From the NCBI GenBank assembly GCA_963932465.1, contig OZ010787.1, forward strand, positions 17,067,936 through 17,131,935: a stretch of 64,000 nt of DNA, written 5' to 3'. The position numbers were made by a program, and so were the translations under genes. Below, piece after piece: positions 33,000 to 43,790 of this stretch. Position 1 is the stretch's first letter, and every line of letters begins with the position of its first letter. The notes under the pieces are model-generated. The model did no database searches. It was not told the DNA's origin and saw nothing but the letters and a program-made list of their open reading frames with translations. This stretch comes from Maratus speciosus (taxonomy: Eukaryota > Arthropoda > Arachnida > Araneae > Salticidae).

Positions 33000-33973
33000 T
33001 GAACAAGAAAAATAATTTTGGGGAACCTAATTCTTCTCAAATTGTCCTGTTTGAATTGCACCGCTGCCTTCAACGTTTCCAGAAACATGGTCATCCTCAT
33101 TTGCTTTCCTCAGTTAGCCTTTTCAGGCAGCATTTCGGAGCAAAGTTTGGCAATCCATTTAACAGCATCAAAAACACTGATGTTTTTTGTCAGGTCGGTG
33201 GCTGAAGAACAATCCTCAAAAGACGCAATAATCGACCGCAACAGATATCTTTTGCAGTAGGTTTCAGCATTTTAATAACTCATTGATCCATTGGTTGTGT
33301 CACTGCATTAGTATCTGCTGGAAGAAATTGTAAATTTATATTCACCAGTTTGACGTCGGCATGACAAGCATCATTATCGAGGAACAAATTTTATTTTTGA
33401 GTTTTTTCAATCATTCGTCTATTGAACTCCTTCAGTCACCCCTCCATTAAAACAATCTGACAACCAGTATTTTTTCTGAGATCTTCAAGTCATAGGCAGT
33501 TTAACAATATTTACATTCTTGAAGCATAACGACATTTTCAATTTCCTAATCACTAACTTTCTTTTATAAACTGCCCTACAACTCGCAAAAAGCAAAACAG
33601 TGGCACACTCATTGGAGGTTTTAACTCAGTGGCATTAGCTTCATCTTTTTTTTACAAGTGACTTATTTGGCACACACGATAAAATAGTAGCCTCATTGCA
33701 ATGATATATATTCTTCTCTTGATATCTTTCAATCAGTAGATGAAAGTTTCCTTTCCATTCCCAAATTTCATGCTGTGGAACACCTTTTGGGTGTCAGCAA
33801 GCATGCTTCATGGCGATGTTGTGTAGATTATGGTAACTCATTAACCATTCACTGGAAGCTTTAAAATCCTTTTACCTATTTTTTCGCAATATAGTCCAGA
33901 TGTGAGCAAAATTTTCACTCTCGCGATCGAAAAACAAAAAAAAGTTAATGCATTAATGTCATCTTTCACAGCA
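33000..33973 (-). pseudogene. Tigger/pogo-type transposase relic, DDE part
   Basis: On the minus strand, fragments in order are: the end of the CENP-B-like DNA-binding domain (DFKASSEWL, near 33860), CNEATILSCVPNKSL near 33660-33705 (family N-x-D-E-T-x-x-x-x-x-x-P-x-K-x-L; the catalytic Asp reads Glu-shifted here), CATVLLFASC, LVIRKLKMSLCFKNVN, and near 33250-33010 a C-terminal helical segment. There are many stops and frame shifts. It belongs with the N-terminal part at 40751-41030; copia B (target CATTT) separates the two. Confidence 0.7.
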
Positions 33974-33978
33974 CATTT

Positions 33979-35010
33979 TGTGGAAAAGTATTCCCAAGCA
34001 TTTTTTATTTCTATTTTTTCCATTAAACAATTTGTAAAGTCTACCTGAACTCGACAACACGATATTTTCTTTTCATTGCCGCCTTTCGGCGTTTGTTTAC
34101 GTTTTTACCGCCACGGTTGGATGGTTGCGTATCGCGTTTCGGTCGTGGACCGTATACGGCAATTTTACTTGCGATCGCATTCGCTCGTATTTATTTTTTT
34201 TTTAAATTTAATTAACATATAAAATCATCTTTTTAAGTCATTTTTATATTAAAGTAATTTTTCTAAAGTCATCGTAATATTTATTAAATGTTATTCAAAT
34301 TATAAGTAAATGTTAAGTATCTTCTGACTTATGCAAATTGCGTAGTCGATTCTGATTGGCCGATAGGTTTTCGTCCTGATTTAAAGGGACAGCGATTTCA
34401 TGTTTTCGGTGTGCGATGTCTGAAGGCTGACTTATGGTACTATCTGGTATGTTTTTATGAAGTTTCAGCGAATATCTATGGTATATGGCTAAATACCGAT
34501 ATAATTGTAAGAACTTAAAGTTTATTAAGCATAATGGTTTAGTATGAAGACGTTTCATCGAAAAATTGTTAATTAAATCGGCGATAGAGTTGTGTATAAT
34601 ATATTTCAAGTTGCTAATCACTTAAAGATTACTTATGTCGTCGAATAATGAAGTGCTCTCGAGTTCGGGTAGACTATTGTCACAAGTGTCCATTAATTTA
34701 ATCCTGGAACGAAGTAACGTTCATGTATTTCATCTCCAATAAAGGAAACCTTCTTCTGTTCATCATTTTGGCACATTACTGTAAGTACATTTTACTTACC
34801 TTATCACTGAAACATAATATAATATATATAGGATTCATGAAGTTGCATATATTTCAACATATTCTTATTCAAAGTTATTATTTCAACAATATTTTCAAAG
34901 TTTCATATATAACTTAAACTAATTTGTCAAGTCACTCTGCTGAATTTTTACGTGGGTTTAACCCTTCTTGTGATAAAGAAAGAGGGGCAAGCAACCTACA
35001 CCCCCCAACA
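33979..35010 (+). repeat. 5' LTR of copia B
   Basis: It starts TGTGGAAAAGTATTCCC and ends CACCCCCCAACA. A GC-richer, CG-containing block (34080-34190) precedes a long AT-rich part. A consensus splice donor (ACTGTAAGTA, around 34778) lies in both LTRs. Minus-strand 102-codon frames in each LTR are identical by descent and have no recognisable domain. Confidence 0.93.
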
Positions 35011-35011
35011 G

Positions 35012-35025
35012 AGGTTATGGACCTA
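35012..35025 (+). other. Primer-binding site of copia B (initiator tRNA-Met anticodon half)
   Basis: GGTTATGGACCTAG lies two bases after the LTR. It matches the complement of the anticodon-loop region of initiator tRNA-Met (GGTTATGGGCCCAG) at 12 of 14 bases. Drosophila copia is known to prime from the 5' half of this tRNA, cut in the anticodon loop; this element looks the same. Confidence 0.75.
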
Positions 35026-35221
35026 GAAGCACTTCAACTGCGGTAAAGCTAGAGAAAAGTATTTTAAAATGAAAATGTTGAAGCTAATTAATAAAGTGTT
35101 TTTTTTTTCAAGTATCTAGTGTATGAAATATTTTAATGTTTATATATATGTGCATGCAAGTTTTATTACCATTACTATTTATATTTTATATCTATTTATT
35201 GTTTTAAGTAAAAGTATATAA

Positions 35222-38200
35222 ATGGCTACTGCACCAGATATAGTAGTATTAAGTAGGGATAACTATCAAAGTTGGACTCGCTTTATAAAATGCACATTGC
35301 AAACTGAAGGTTTGTATACCTGGGTGAATAAAACTGAATGGCCGGATTATACAGATTTGAAGCCCCTTGATAAGTTTAAGCTAAATCAGTCAAAGCAAAG
35401 CGCAGCCGGAATTATCAAAACGTATGTTAGTCCTGAAATTGGGTTAACAATAGGTCATTTGGATGATCCGTCGGAAATATGGGAAACACTAAAATTAAAT
35501 CTGGAAATCCCAGGAAGAGCATTAAAATCGTTTCATGTAAATGAATTTAGGAATTTAAAAATTAATGTAGATGAAGATATCCCAACTTATATTGCTAGGT
35601 TTGAAGAAGCTTATCGTCGCGTAGTTGATTCCGGGGAGGAAGTTGCAGAAAAGCACCGTTGTTACCAATTAATAGAAAGCCTACCAGAAAATTATGATTA
35701 TTTAATTAGGGAATTGGACCGTTTGCCAGAAAAAGATTTTAAATTTAAGGATGTTAAAGAGGAGATTCTAAAAGAATGTTCAAGAAGGGATTTGAGAGAA
35801 AGATTACGAAATGAAACCCTCATGGCTGATAGAACCACTCAAATGTCTGAAAAAGTTTCCCCTAAGTCTCATTCTCGAAATAAAATAAATTTAAAGTGTG
35901 AAGTTTGTGGTAAATATGGCCATTGGGATAAAAATTGTAGGAAACAGAAAAGTGGTGATAAAAGGGACGAAGTAAATTTAGATTCATACGTCGCAGAATT
36001 AAAATGTAAAAGTAATGATTTGTGCAATGTTTCCCCCCCTTGCTGGAAATGGACATTTGATTCAGCGTCCACATCTCATGTCTGCCAAAATAAGCATTTC
36101 TTTACTTATCTAAGTGAGCCACCAGAGGGTGCAGTTGTTAGGATGGGAACAACACCTCATAAAGTTAGAGGAATAGGAAAAGTAAGTTTTAAATTAAAGG
36201 AAAAGGATAAAGTATCTATTGTAAATTTACATAATGTGTTGTATGTTCCTACCATTCATAAAAATTTAATTTCCATGTCAAAGATGTATAAAGCTGGTCT
36301 CCATGCTACAATGGACAATGGGTTTAAAGTATTTGATAAGCATTGGAAGTACTTATATACTGCCACTCTAAAAGATAATTTTTACGTTCTTAAAGCCATT
36401 AAAAGTTATGACAAAACTAAATCTAATGTTAAGAACCAATATTTAGAGCTTGCTGATCAACCATCTTTTTCTGATAAGAATAAATTAAAAGTTTCTACTT
36501 GTACTAAATCTTTAAATCAAGCCTATAACATTAATTCAAGAAGTGCTCATGTAATACAAGATAATGTCAGGGAAGTAACTAATATACAAGAGTCAAATCA
36601 AAATTACAATGTTACATTTGCCAGTGAGCGTAACAACATCATGCTCTGGCATGAAAGGCTAGGACATAGTAATGTTGATATAATTAAGAAAATGTTTCGT
36701 GAAAATTTAGTTCAAAATTGTGGACAATTACAGGGAAGAGAGACTCCGTGTGAACCGTGTATTCTAGCTAAAAATACTAGGTCAACATATCCTAGATTAA
36801 AGAAAGTTTGCTCAAAAGAAATGTTAGAATTGATACATAGCGATGTATGGGGCCCGGCTCCAGTTACATCAAGGAATGGGCAATGGTACATACTTACTTT
36901 TATTGACGATTTTAGTCGAAGAGCCTTTTGCTACCCGCTATACTCTAAAGATGAAGTTTTCCTGAAATTAAAGCACTTCATCACGTTTGTGGAATGTCAA
37001 ACTAACAGCAAAGTCATGAGAACTGATAACGGGTTAGAATATTGCAATAAGCAAATAAAAGATATGTTAGAAAAGATGGGAATCAAGCATGAGAGGACCA
37101 CAATATATAGTCCCCAGATGAATGGCGTTGCCGAGCGATATAACAGAGTTTTATTTGAAGGAACTAGAACGTTTATGCAAGCAGCTAATCTGCCGCCTAA
37201 TCTATGGGTTGAGGCAGTTATGGCAATAAATTACATTCACAACCGAATATTTCACACAGGCATAGAAGCAATACCGTTTCAACGATGGTATGGAGCTAAA
37301 CCATCCATTCGTCATTTGAAATGTTATGGATGCATTGCATATGTACATCAACCTAAAGAAAAATGAAATAAGTTTCAATCAAGAGCAAAAAGAGGAGTTT
37401 TTGTAGGATATGGTATAGGATCCTGTGGATATCGCATTTATTTCCCTAAAGAAAATAAAGTAGTTGAGTCAAAGCATGTGACATTTGACGAAGCTCAACT
37501 GAACGGTTCTCCTGAACGGAAAATAATACATCGCACGTTTGTTGATTTTTCAAATGATGATAATGAATTCTTTACAGGTCCTAACAATTCACCGACAATG
37601 GAAGATGACTTGACTGTCCATCAACCGAGTAGCTCTACAACTCTGACAGAAGTTGAGAAAGTAATGCAGCAAGATGAATCTAGATCCGAAGAGAAAATAG
37701 AAGATGATGTATCAACATCTGAAGATGAATTAGAAGAGAATATTCTGAAGGAACAGGAAGAAGCAGAAGCAACATTTTACCGATTTATGAAGAAAAGAAA
37801 GAAAGGAAGAACTAAAGGTAAAATTGATATTTATATCTTATCTCCTACTGGTTCCAGATTAAGATTGCAACAAGATTTACGTGAATATTGTAAAATGCAT
37901 AAAATCATATTGAATGATACTGTGGCAAATTTTTCATTAGGGAATACATACGAAGGCTCAATTAAGCTAGATAAGGAACTGGAAAGTGAATTAGCTGAAG
38001 AAGCGCTCCTAACTGAAATAATTGTACCACAAAATGCGACACAAGCAAAACAACTTCCAGAGGCACAAAAATGGAAGGAGGCAGTGGATCAAGAGATCCA
38101 AACCATGTTAGATAGACACGTTTGGACACCTGTCCCAAAAGTTGATCAAAAAGTTATAGGAACCAAATAGGTTTATACCGTAAAAGAAAATAGTGAAGGG

Positions 38201-39565
38201 AAGAATTGCATATTTAAAGCACGTTTAGTTGCACTAGGTAATAATCAGAGAGAAGGTTTAGATTACAACGACACATTTAGTCCAGTAATAAATTTTACAC
38301 TCATTCGTCTTTTCATAGCTTTTTTTATTAGAATATTGAATTGGGTGCATTGTCTTCTTGATGTTAAATGTGCATACTTATATAAGGATATTGATAAAGA
38401 AATTTGCATCAAACAACCCGAAGATTATACAATTCCAGGGAAAGAACACTGTGTTTTAAAGTTAAAGAAAGCAATCTATGGGCTTCACCAAGCTGGAAGA
38501 TGTTGGTACCATGATTTGCATAATAAGTTAATTGCAAATGGATTCAGTGAAGTACAAGGGTTAACTTGTGTATACTCTTATAAAAGTGAAGCAATAGTTT
38601 TAGTGTATGTGGATGATTTGCCTATTTTTGCGAAGAATGGTGAAGTTTTAAAAGAGGTAGTACAGTTAATTGAATCCATTTATGAAGTTAAAAATTTAGG
38701 TCCTATTTCAATGTTACTAGGTATCAATTTTAAAAGAGAAGAGGATGCAATAGTTAATATTAACTGTGAACATTATATTGAAAAGTGTTTAAAGAAGTTT
38801 GATGTCCCTGATTTTACTAATATATCTCTTCCTTCTCCTCCTGGATATAATCCTGTTCCAGTTGCTGAAGATGACGAATTTCCCGAGAACCTGCCGTACC
38901 GAAACTTACTGGGATGTCTACAGTATATTGCTCATCGATGCCGTCCAGACATTGCTTGGCCTGTTGCTGCACTTTCCCAATTTACTGAGAGCCACAACCT
39001 GTTGCACTACAAAGCACTCCTGCGAATCCTGATGTATCTCTCTTCGACAAAATCCTTGGGATTGAAGTTGGCACAATCTGACCCTCCAATCCAGCTAGCT
39101 GTCGACGCTTCTTGGGCAAGTGACACTACTGATCGAAAATCCTGGAGCGGCTACATTGCTTTCTTAAATCATATTCCAGTAACCTGGAGAGTAACTAAAC
39201 AAAATTGCGTAGCCTTGAGTCCAATGGAAGCAGAAATAATAGCAGCGACAGAAGCTGTAAAAGATCTGAAGTTCTTAAACATGTCTCTAATTGAAATTCA
39301 GAAAAGTCTTAACTTGGACATCATTACTATTCAACGTCCAATGCTCTTTTGTGATAATACTGCTGCCATTTCCTTCACCAAACATAAAGCTGATACCATA
39401 AAGAATCGTTATATTGATTTAAAATACAAGTTTATAAGAGACTGGTATAACAATGGCCTCTTCGACATTAAGCATGTTATGTCAAAAGAGAACTATGCAG
39501 ATATTTTGACTAAATCCCTCGTAAAGGACTCCTTTCTTAGATTCAGAGAAATTCTTTTATGGTGA
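35222..39565 (+). pseudogene. Copia B gag-pol polyprotein, two premature stops
   Basis: A single frame of 1,447 codons, starting at the first ATG after the leader. Domains in order: Gag (residues 1-220), CCHC knuckle CEVCGKYGHWDKNC (about 226-239), aspartic protease with FDSASTSH (about 279-286), pre-integrase LWHERLGHSN (about 475), integrase with IHSDVWGP, MRTDNGLEYC and GVAERYNR, an acidic linker, reverse transcriptase with YVDDL near 38605-38620, and RNase H ending with the DILTKSL region. In-frame stops are TGA at 37364-37366 and TAG at 38168-38170, the latter at a position normally Trp in G-T-K-W-V. No frameshift was seen. The polyprotein would build the particle, cut itself, copy the RNA and integrate it. 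Confidence 0.93.
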
Positions 39566-39578
39566 TGAACTTTTCATC

Positions 39579-39605
<27 letters not shown>
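39579..39605 (+). repeat. Poly-A tract just after the copia B stop codon
   Basis: An uninterrupted run of about 27 A begins 14 bases after the gag-pol stop codon and upstream of the polypurine tract. It is not at the element's end, so it is not a LINE-type tail. Slippage during reverse transcription or later expansion would explain it. Confidence 0.85.
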
Positions 39606-39610
<5 letters not shown>

Positions 39611-39671
39611 CTTTTGATCCTGCCATTATTACAAGAACTTTTGTAATGAACTTTATTGCAGAAAATCAAAA

Positions 39672-39693
39672 TGAATGGGAAAGAGGGGCATTC
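39672..39693 (+). other. Polypurine tract of copia B
   Basis: GAATGGGAAAGAGGGGCATT directly precedes the 3' LTR, which starts TGTGG at 39694. The purine-rich GGGAAAGAGGGG core is the expected plus-strand primer. Confidence 0.75.
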
Positions 39694-40745
39694 TGTGGAA
39701 AAGTATTCCCAAGCATTTTTTATTTCTATTTTTTCCATTAAACAATTTGTAAAGTCTACCTGAACTCGACAACTCTATATTTTCTTTTCATTGCTGCCTT
39801 TCGGCGTTTGTTTACGTTTTTACCGCCACGGTTGGATGGTTGCGTATCGCGTTTCGGTCGTGGACCGTATACGGCAATTTTACTTGCGATCGCATTCGCT
39901 CGTATTTATTTATTTTTTTTTTAAAGATAAGTATTTAAATTTAATTAACATATAAAATCATCTTTTTAAGTCATTTTTATATTAAAGTAATTTTTCTAAA
40001 GTCATCGTAATATTTATTAAATGTTATTCAAATTATAAGTAAATGTTAAGTATCTTCCGACTTATGCAAATTGCGTAGTCGATTCTGATTGGCCGATAGG
40101 TTTTCGTCCTGATTTAAAGGGACAGCGATTTCATGTTTTCGGTGTGCGATGTCTGATGGCTGACTTATGGTACTATCTGGTATGTTTTTATGAAGTTTCA
40201 GCGAATATCTATGGTATATGGCTAAATACCGATATAATTGTAAGAACTTAAAGTTTATTAAGCATAATGGTTTAGTATGAAGACGTTTCATCGAAAAATT
40301 GTTAATTAAATCGGCGATAGAGTTGTGTATAATATATTTCAAGTTGCTAATCACTTAAAGATTACTTATGTCGTCGAATAATGAAGTGCTCTCGAGTTCG
40401 GGTAGACTATCGTCGCAAGTGTCCATTAATTTAATCCTGGAACGAAGTAACGTTCACGTATTTCAAGCTTCAATAAAGGAAACCTTCTTCTGTTCATCAT
40501 TTTGGCACATTACTGTAAGTACATTTTACACTTACCTTATCACTGAAACATAATATAATATATATAGGATTCATGAAGTTGCATATATTTCAACATATTC
40601 TTATTCAAAGTTATATATGAAACTTTGAAAATATTGTTGTAATAATAACTTAAACTAATTTGTCAAGTCACTCTGCTGAATTTTTACGTGGGTTTAACCC
40701 TTCTTGTGATAAAGAAAGAGGGGAAAGCAACCTACACCCCCCACA
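39694..40745 (+). repeat. 3' LTR of copia B
   Basis: A copy of 33979-35010 with a short insertion in its T-rich tract (around 39925), a few substitutions, and an inverted 30-bp segment at 40615-40644. It ends CACCCCCCACA followed by CATTT. It has the same splice-donor-like ACTGTAAGTA near 40512. Confidence 0.93.
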
Positions 40746-40750
40746 CATTT

Positions 40751-41030
40751 CCTTTTCCTCTTTATTTTTAAGCATCATAAATTTGAGTTTTACCACAATT
40801 AAACCTAATACAAAGATCTCCTAGAGGATAATTATTTTTCTTTTAATTTGGTAACTTTGACTTTATCCTGCAGCGATGGAATATTGAGTTTAGATTTTGA
40901 AGCCACTTTTACGATGCACTTACTAATATCCTTAGACAAGATAAAACGACGAAGAACAAATAACCCATACGGTGATCGAGTTTTTTGAACACGCGATTTA
41001 TTGGAATGAAGCATACGTCAATCGAATAGC
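40751..41030 (-). pseudogene. Tigger/pogo-type transposase relic, N-terminal DNA-binding part
   Basis: On the minus strand: KVASKSKLNIPSLQDKVKVT then a helix-turn-helix continuing as RFNCGKTQIYDA. This fits the CENP-B/Psq-type N-terminal helix-turn-helix of Tigger proteins (LS-x-x-x-K-V-x-V-I, then F-x-x-x-K-T-x-I). A stop and a frame shift divide it. It continues at 33973 beyond copia B. Confidence 0.65.
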
Positions 41031-41225
41031 GTTTTATGTTTTTGATAAAAAGGTTGGATCTTGAGTTGTAATAAACTGCTCAACGATGATGATCTTTCAT
41101 TGATTGTCCTGACTCGAAAATCGGTTGAAAACTGAAATTTTGAAAGTCTTTACAGATAAATGAGAAATGCTATTCAATTTCTTAGTACTGCTATAATACC
41201 TGCAAATTTGAAGTTTACACTCAAA

Positions 41226-41249
41226 CACACACACACACACACACACACA
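41226..41249. repeat. (AC)n microsatellite, about 12 units
   Basis: An uninterrupted CACACA run of about 24 bases in noncoding DNA between the Tigger relic and the tRNA-bearing repeats. No other function is suggested. Confidence 0.9.
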
Positions 41250-41599
41250 GACAAAATAACTTCGGGAATGAGACAGTAAGCTATCACTTTGAATTTGAGT
41301 AAAACCTTAAAGCATAAATATATTGTACTTTAGAAAATATTTATTTTTATAAATGGGCATCCTTCTAATAATAATTTTTACATGCAAATTTATATAGGAA
41401 AAATGATTATTTCATTTTTTAAATGCAAGAATTCCTTAAAATTTAAACAGTTTCTAGTTAAAAAAAAAACTAAAAAAAAAAAACTATTACTACGGAACTT
41501 AATTAAAATTCTCGGCATTGAGTATATGATGACGTATGTATTTCAGTTTTAAAGTTTCATAAATGGAATGCTTTTCATGTTTCAAATGAAAAACAAATT

Positions 41600-41850
41600 T
41601 CAAATTATTTTTGCTTAAAAGGCGCAAAGACCAACTTAGTGAAAAATATTCCATGCCGGGAATCGAACCCGGGTCATCAGTATAGCGCACTGACGTTCTA
41701 CCGCTAAACCACATGGAACGATACCCAGCCTGGAACTTCTCACTATTACAAGTTGGCAAGGCTACAAACGCAGCACAAGATGGAATATTTTCCGTGAGCC
41801 ACCAACATGGGGCAAACACAGACACTTAATTAAATCCAGCATCGATGAAT
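41600..41850 (-). repeat. tRNA-bearing dispersed repeat, copy 2
   Basis: On the minus strand: ATCGATGCTGGATTTAATTA, a roughly 130-bp module with TCTTGTGCTGCGTTTGTAGC and TTCCAGGCTGGGTATCG, the tRNA-like block, then CACTAAGTTGGTCTTTGCGC. It is nearly identical to copy 3 in inverted orientation, with about 75 bp between them. Confidence 0.8.
41649..41718 (-). tRNA. tRNA-like block of repeat copy 2 (probable pseudo-tRNA)
   Basis: Identical in fold to the block at 42041-42110 but on the other strand: a perfect 7-bp acceptor TTCCATG/CATGGAA, D-arm, anticodon stem TCAGT/ACTGA with loop GCGCTAT, and T-arm CCGGG/CCCGG with loop TTCGATT. Formal anticodon GCT; the invariant U33 is C. TTTTT follows, as in a Pol III terminator. 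Confidence 0.45.
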
Positions 41851-41929
41851 CTATATTATTTTGGAAATTTTTCCAGAGAGAAACATTCGCCTTGAATACA
41901 ATATTTCAAATGAAATTTGCTGGATTTAA

Positions 41930-42160
41930 TTAAGTGTCTGTGTTTGCCCCATGTTGTAGGCTCACGGAAAATATCCCATCTTGTGCTGCGTTTGTAGCCT
42001 TGCCAACTTGTAATAGTGAGAAGTTCCAGGCTGGGTATCGTTCCATGTGGTTTAGCGGTAGAACGTCAGTGCGCTATACTGATGACCCGGGTTCGATTCC
42101 CGGCATGGAATATTTTTCACTAAGTTGGTCTTTGCGCCTTTTAAGCAAAAATAATTTGAA
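41930..42160 (+). repeat. tRNA-bearing dispersed repeat, copy 3
   Basis: Plus-strand copy with the same order as copies 1 and 2. Beyond the tRNA it continues as TTTTAAGCAAAAATAATTTG and then into the same 60-bp sequence that precedes copy 2, so copies 2 and 3 are arms of one inverted duplication. Confidence 0.8.
42041..42110 (+). tRNA. tRNA-like block of repeat copy 3 (probable pseudo-tRNA)
   Basis: A full cloverleaf: acceptor TTCCATG/CATGGAA, D-stem GTTT/GAAC with loop AGCGGTA, anticodon stem TCAGT/ACTGA, a 4-base variable loop, and T-arm with loop TTCGATT. Box A-like TGGTTTAGCGGTAGAAC and box B GGTTCGATTCC are intact. TATTTTTC follows directly. Compared with copy 1, acceptor pair 1 changes from G:C to T:A with pairing kept. 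Lack of U33 argues against use in translation. Confidence 0.5.
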
Positions 42161-42426
42161 ATTTGTTTTTCATTTGAAATATTGTATTCAAGGCGAATGT
42201 TTCTCTCTGGAAAAATTTCCAAAATATTAATATTTTCATGTTTAAAATATCATTTTTTCTGCCATATGCAAAATTTTGGTTTTGGTGAGACCTTAAAAAC
42301 ATTTCCGTTTCTACCCTGTGGCAGAAACACGGCGACATAGTCGTGGACACAAAAAATCTTTTGCGGACAATTATTGTCTGCACTAATGAAGCCAATTTAA
42401 AACCGCAACTTAGACAATTTTTTCCG

Positions 42427-43790
42427 CATAAAAAGTGCGAATTTCGGCAAAAAAGCGTGTAAAAAGTGTGAATTTTGGCAAAAGATCGCGATAAAAGCAT
42501 TAATTTCGGCAAAATATCGCATTAAAGCACGAATTTTGGCTAAAGATCGGGTAAAAATCGTGAATTTTGGCTAAAGATCGGGTAAAAATCGTGAATTTTG
42601 GCTAAAGATCGGGTAAAAATCGTGAATTTTGGCTAAAGATCGGGTAAAAATCGTGAATTTTGGCTAAAGATCGGGTAAAAATCGTGAATTTTGGCTAAAG
42701 ATCGGGTAAAAATTGTGAATTTTGGCTAAAGATCTCGTAAAGCACGCAAATTTCGGCAAAAAATCTCATAAAGTGCGTTAATTTCGGCAAAAGACCGCGT
42801 AAATTTAAAAAAAAAAGATCGCGTAAAAAGGTTTAATTTCGGCAAAAGATCATGTAAAAGGCGTGAATTTTGGCAAAAGATCGGGTAAAAAACGTGAATT
42901 TTGGCAAAAGATCGCATAAAAAGCGCAAATTTCGGCAAAAATCGAACAAATTCGCTAAAAGATCACGTAAAAGTGTGAATTGCGGCAAAAGATCGCGTTA
43001 AAAGCGTTAATTTCGGTAAAAGATCGGTTAGAAGCGTGAATTTTGGCCAAAAAGCGCGAAATTTGGCAAAAGATCGGTTAGAAGCGTGAATTTTGGCAAA
43101 AAAGCGCAAAATTTGGCAAAAGATTGCGTAAAAAGCGTGAATTTTGGCAAAAGATCTCTTAAAAAGCGTGAATTTCGGCAAAAGATCGCGTAAAAAGCGC
43201 AAATTTCAGCAAAAGATCGCGTAAAAAGCGCAAATTTCAGCAAAAGATCGCACAAAAAGCGCAAATTTCAGCAAAAGATCGCGTAAAAAGGGTGAATTTC
43301 AGCAAAAGATCGCGTAAAAAAGGTGAATTTCAGCAAAAGATCGCGTTAAAAGTTTTAATTTTGGCAAAAGATCGGGTGAAAGGCATGAATTTTAGTAAAA
43401 GATCGGGTGAAAAGCGTGAGTTTTGGCAAAAGATCCGGTAAAAGACGTGAATTTTGGCAAAAAATCGCTTAAAAAGCACGAATTTCGGCAAAAAATTGCA
43501 TAAAAAGTGCAAATTTCGGTAAAAGATCACATAAAAGGTGTAAATTTCTGCAAAAGATTGCGTTAATAAAAAAAAATAATTTTCTCAAAAGGATGCAGAA
43601 AAGAAAAATTCAAATTTTGTCAAGGGATCACGAGAAAAATGCTAATTTTGTCCAAAAATTGCAGAAAAAATGATAAATTAGTCAAAAAGCCAAAAAACGT
43701 GAATTTCACCAAAGAATTACAAAAAAATAATTTCCTCAAAAGGCCGCAGATTTCATTCAAGGGTTTTAGAAAAAACTCAGTGCTTTTTGT
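42427..43790. repeat. Minisatellite array, 31-bp unit, about 40 copies
   Basis: The unit is GAATTTTGGCTAAAGATCGG then GTAAAAATCGT (31 bp). Six successive copies at 42531-42716 are identical except the end of the last one. On either side the units drift (GGCAAAAGATCGCGTAAAAAG and variants), and beyond 43560 the array grades into the GTCAAAGGATCGC type of the other arrays. All long minus-strand frames here (Phe/Leu/Ala-rich) are satellite translation. It lies inside the long-inverted-repeat element; I found no TIR of its own. Confidence 0.9.

Larger units (their letters stand above)
33979..40745 (+). mobile_element. Ty1/copia LTR retrotransposon B (young, nearly intact)
   Basis: It is 6,767 bp with a perfect 5-bp target duplication CATTT (33974-33978, 40746-40750), long LTRs (1,032 and 1,052 bp), an anticodon-type tRNA-Met primer site, one continuous gag-pol frame and a polypurine tract. 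The LTRs are highly similar apart from a few substitutions, two small indels and one 30-bp inversion. It interrupts the Tigger transposase relic, so it is the youngest member of the nested stack here. Confidence 0.95.

Noticed and set aside
34313..34621. 102-codon minus-strand frame, repeated identically at 40046-40354
   Set aside because: It lies in both LTRs of copia B and is identical because LTRs are copies. No domain was recognised and it is antisense to the transcript.
39579..39605. Poly-A run as evidence of a retrocopied host gene
   Set aside because: It lies inside copia B between the gag-pol stop and the polypurine tract, with no gene copy upstream other than pol.
41649..41718. A genuine host tRNA-Ser (GCT) gene
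   Set aside because: No long variable arm, no U33, and the flanks are repeated elsewhere; it is part of a dispersed repeat.
42726..43530. Several 66-79 codon minus-strand frames rich in Phe, Leu and Ala
   Set aside because: They are translations of the 31-bp minisatellite; the period is not a multiple of three, so the frames shift and repeat. Same for frames at 3507-3892, 19217-20179 and 26153-26649.
42531..43560. Regular 31-bp direct repeats that could be taken for a CRISPR array
   Set aside because: Units are contiguous without unique spacers, drift gradually, and there are no cas genes; this is a eukaryotic minisatellite.
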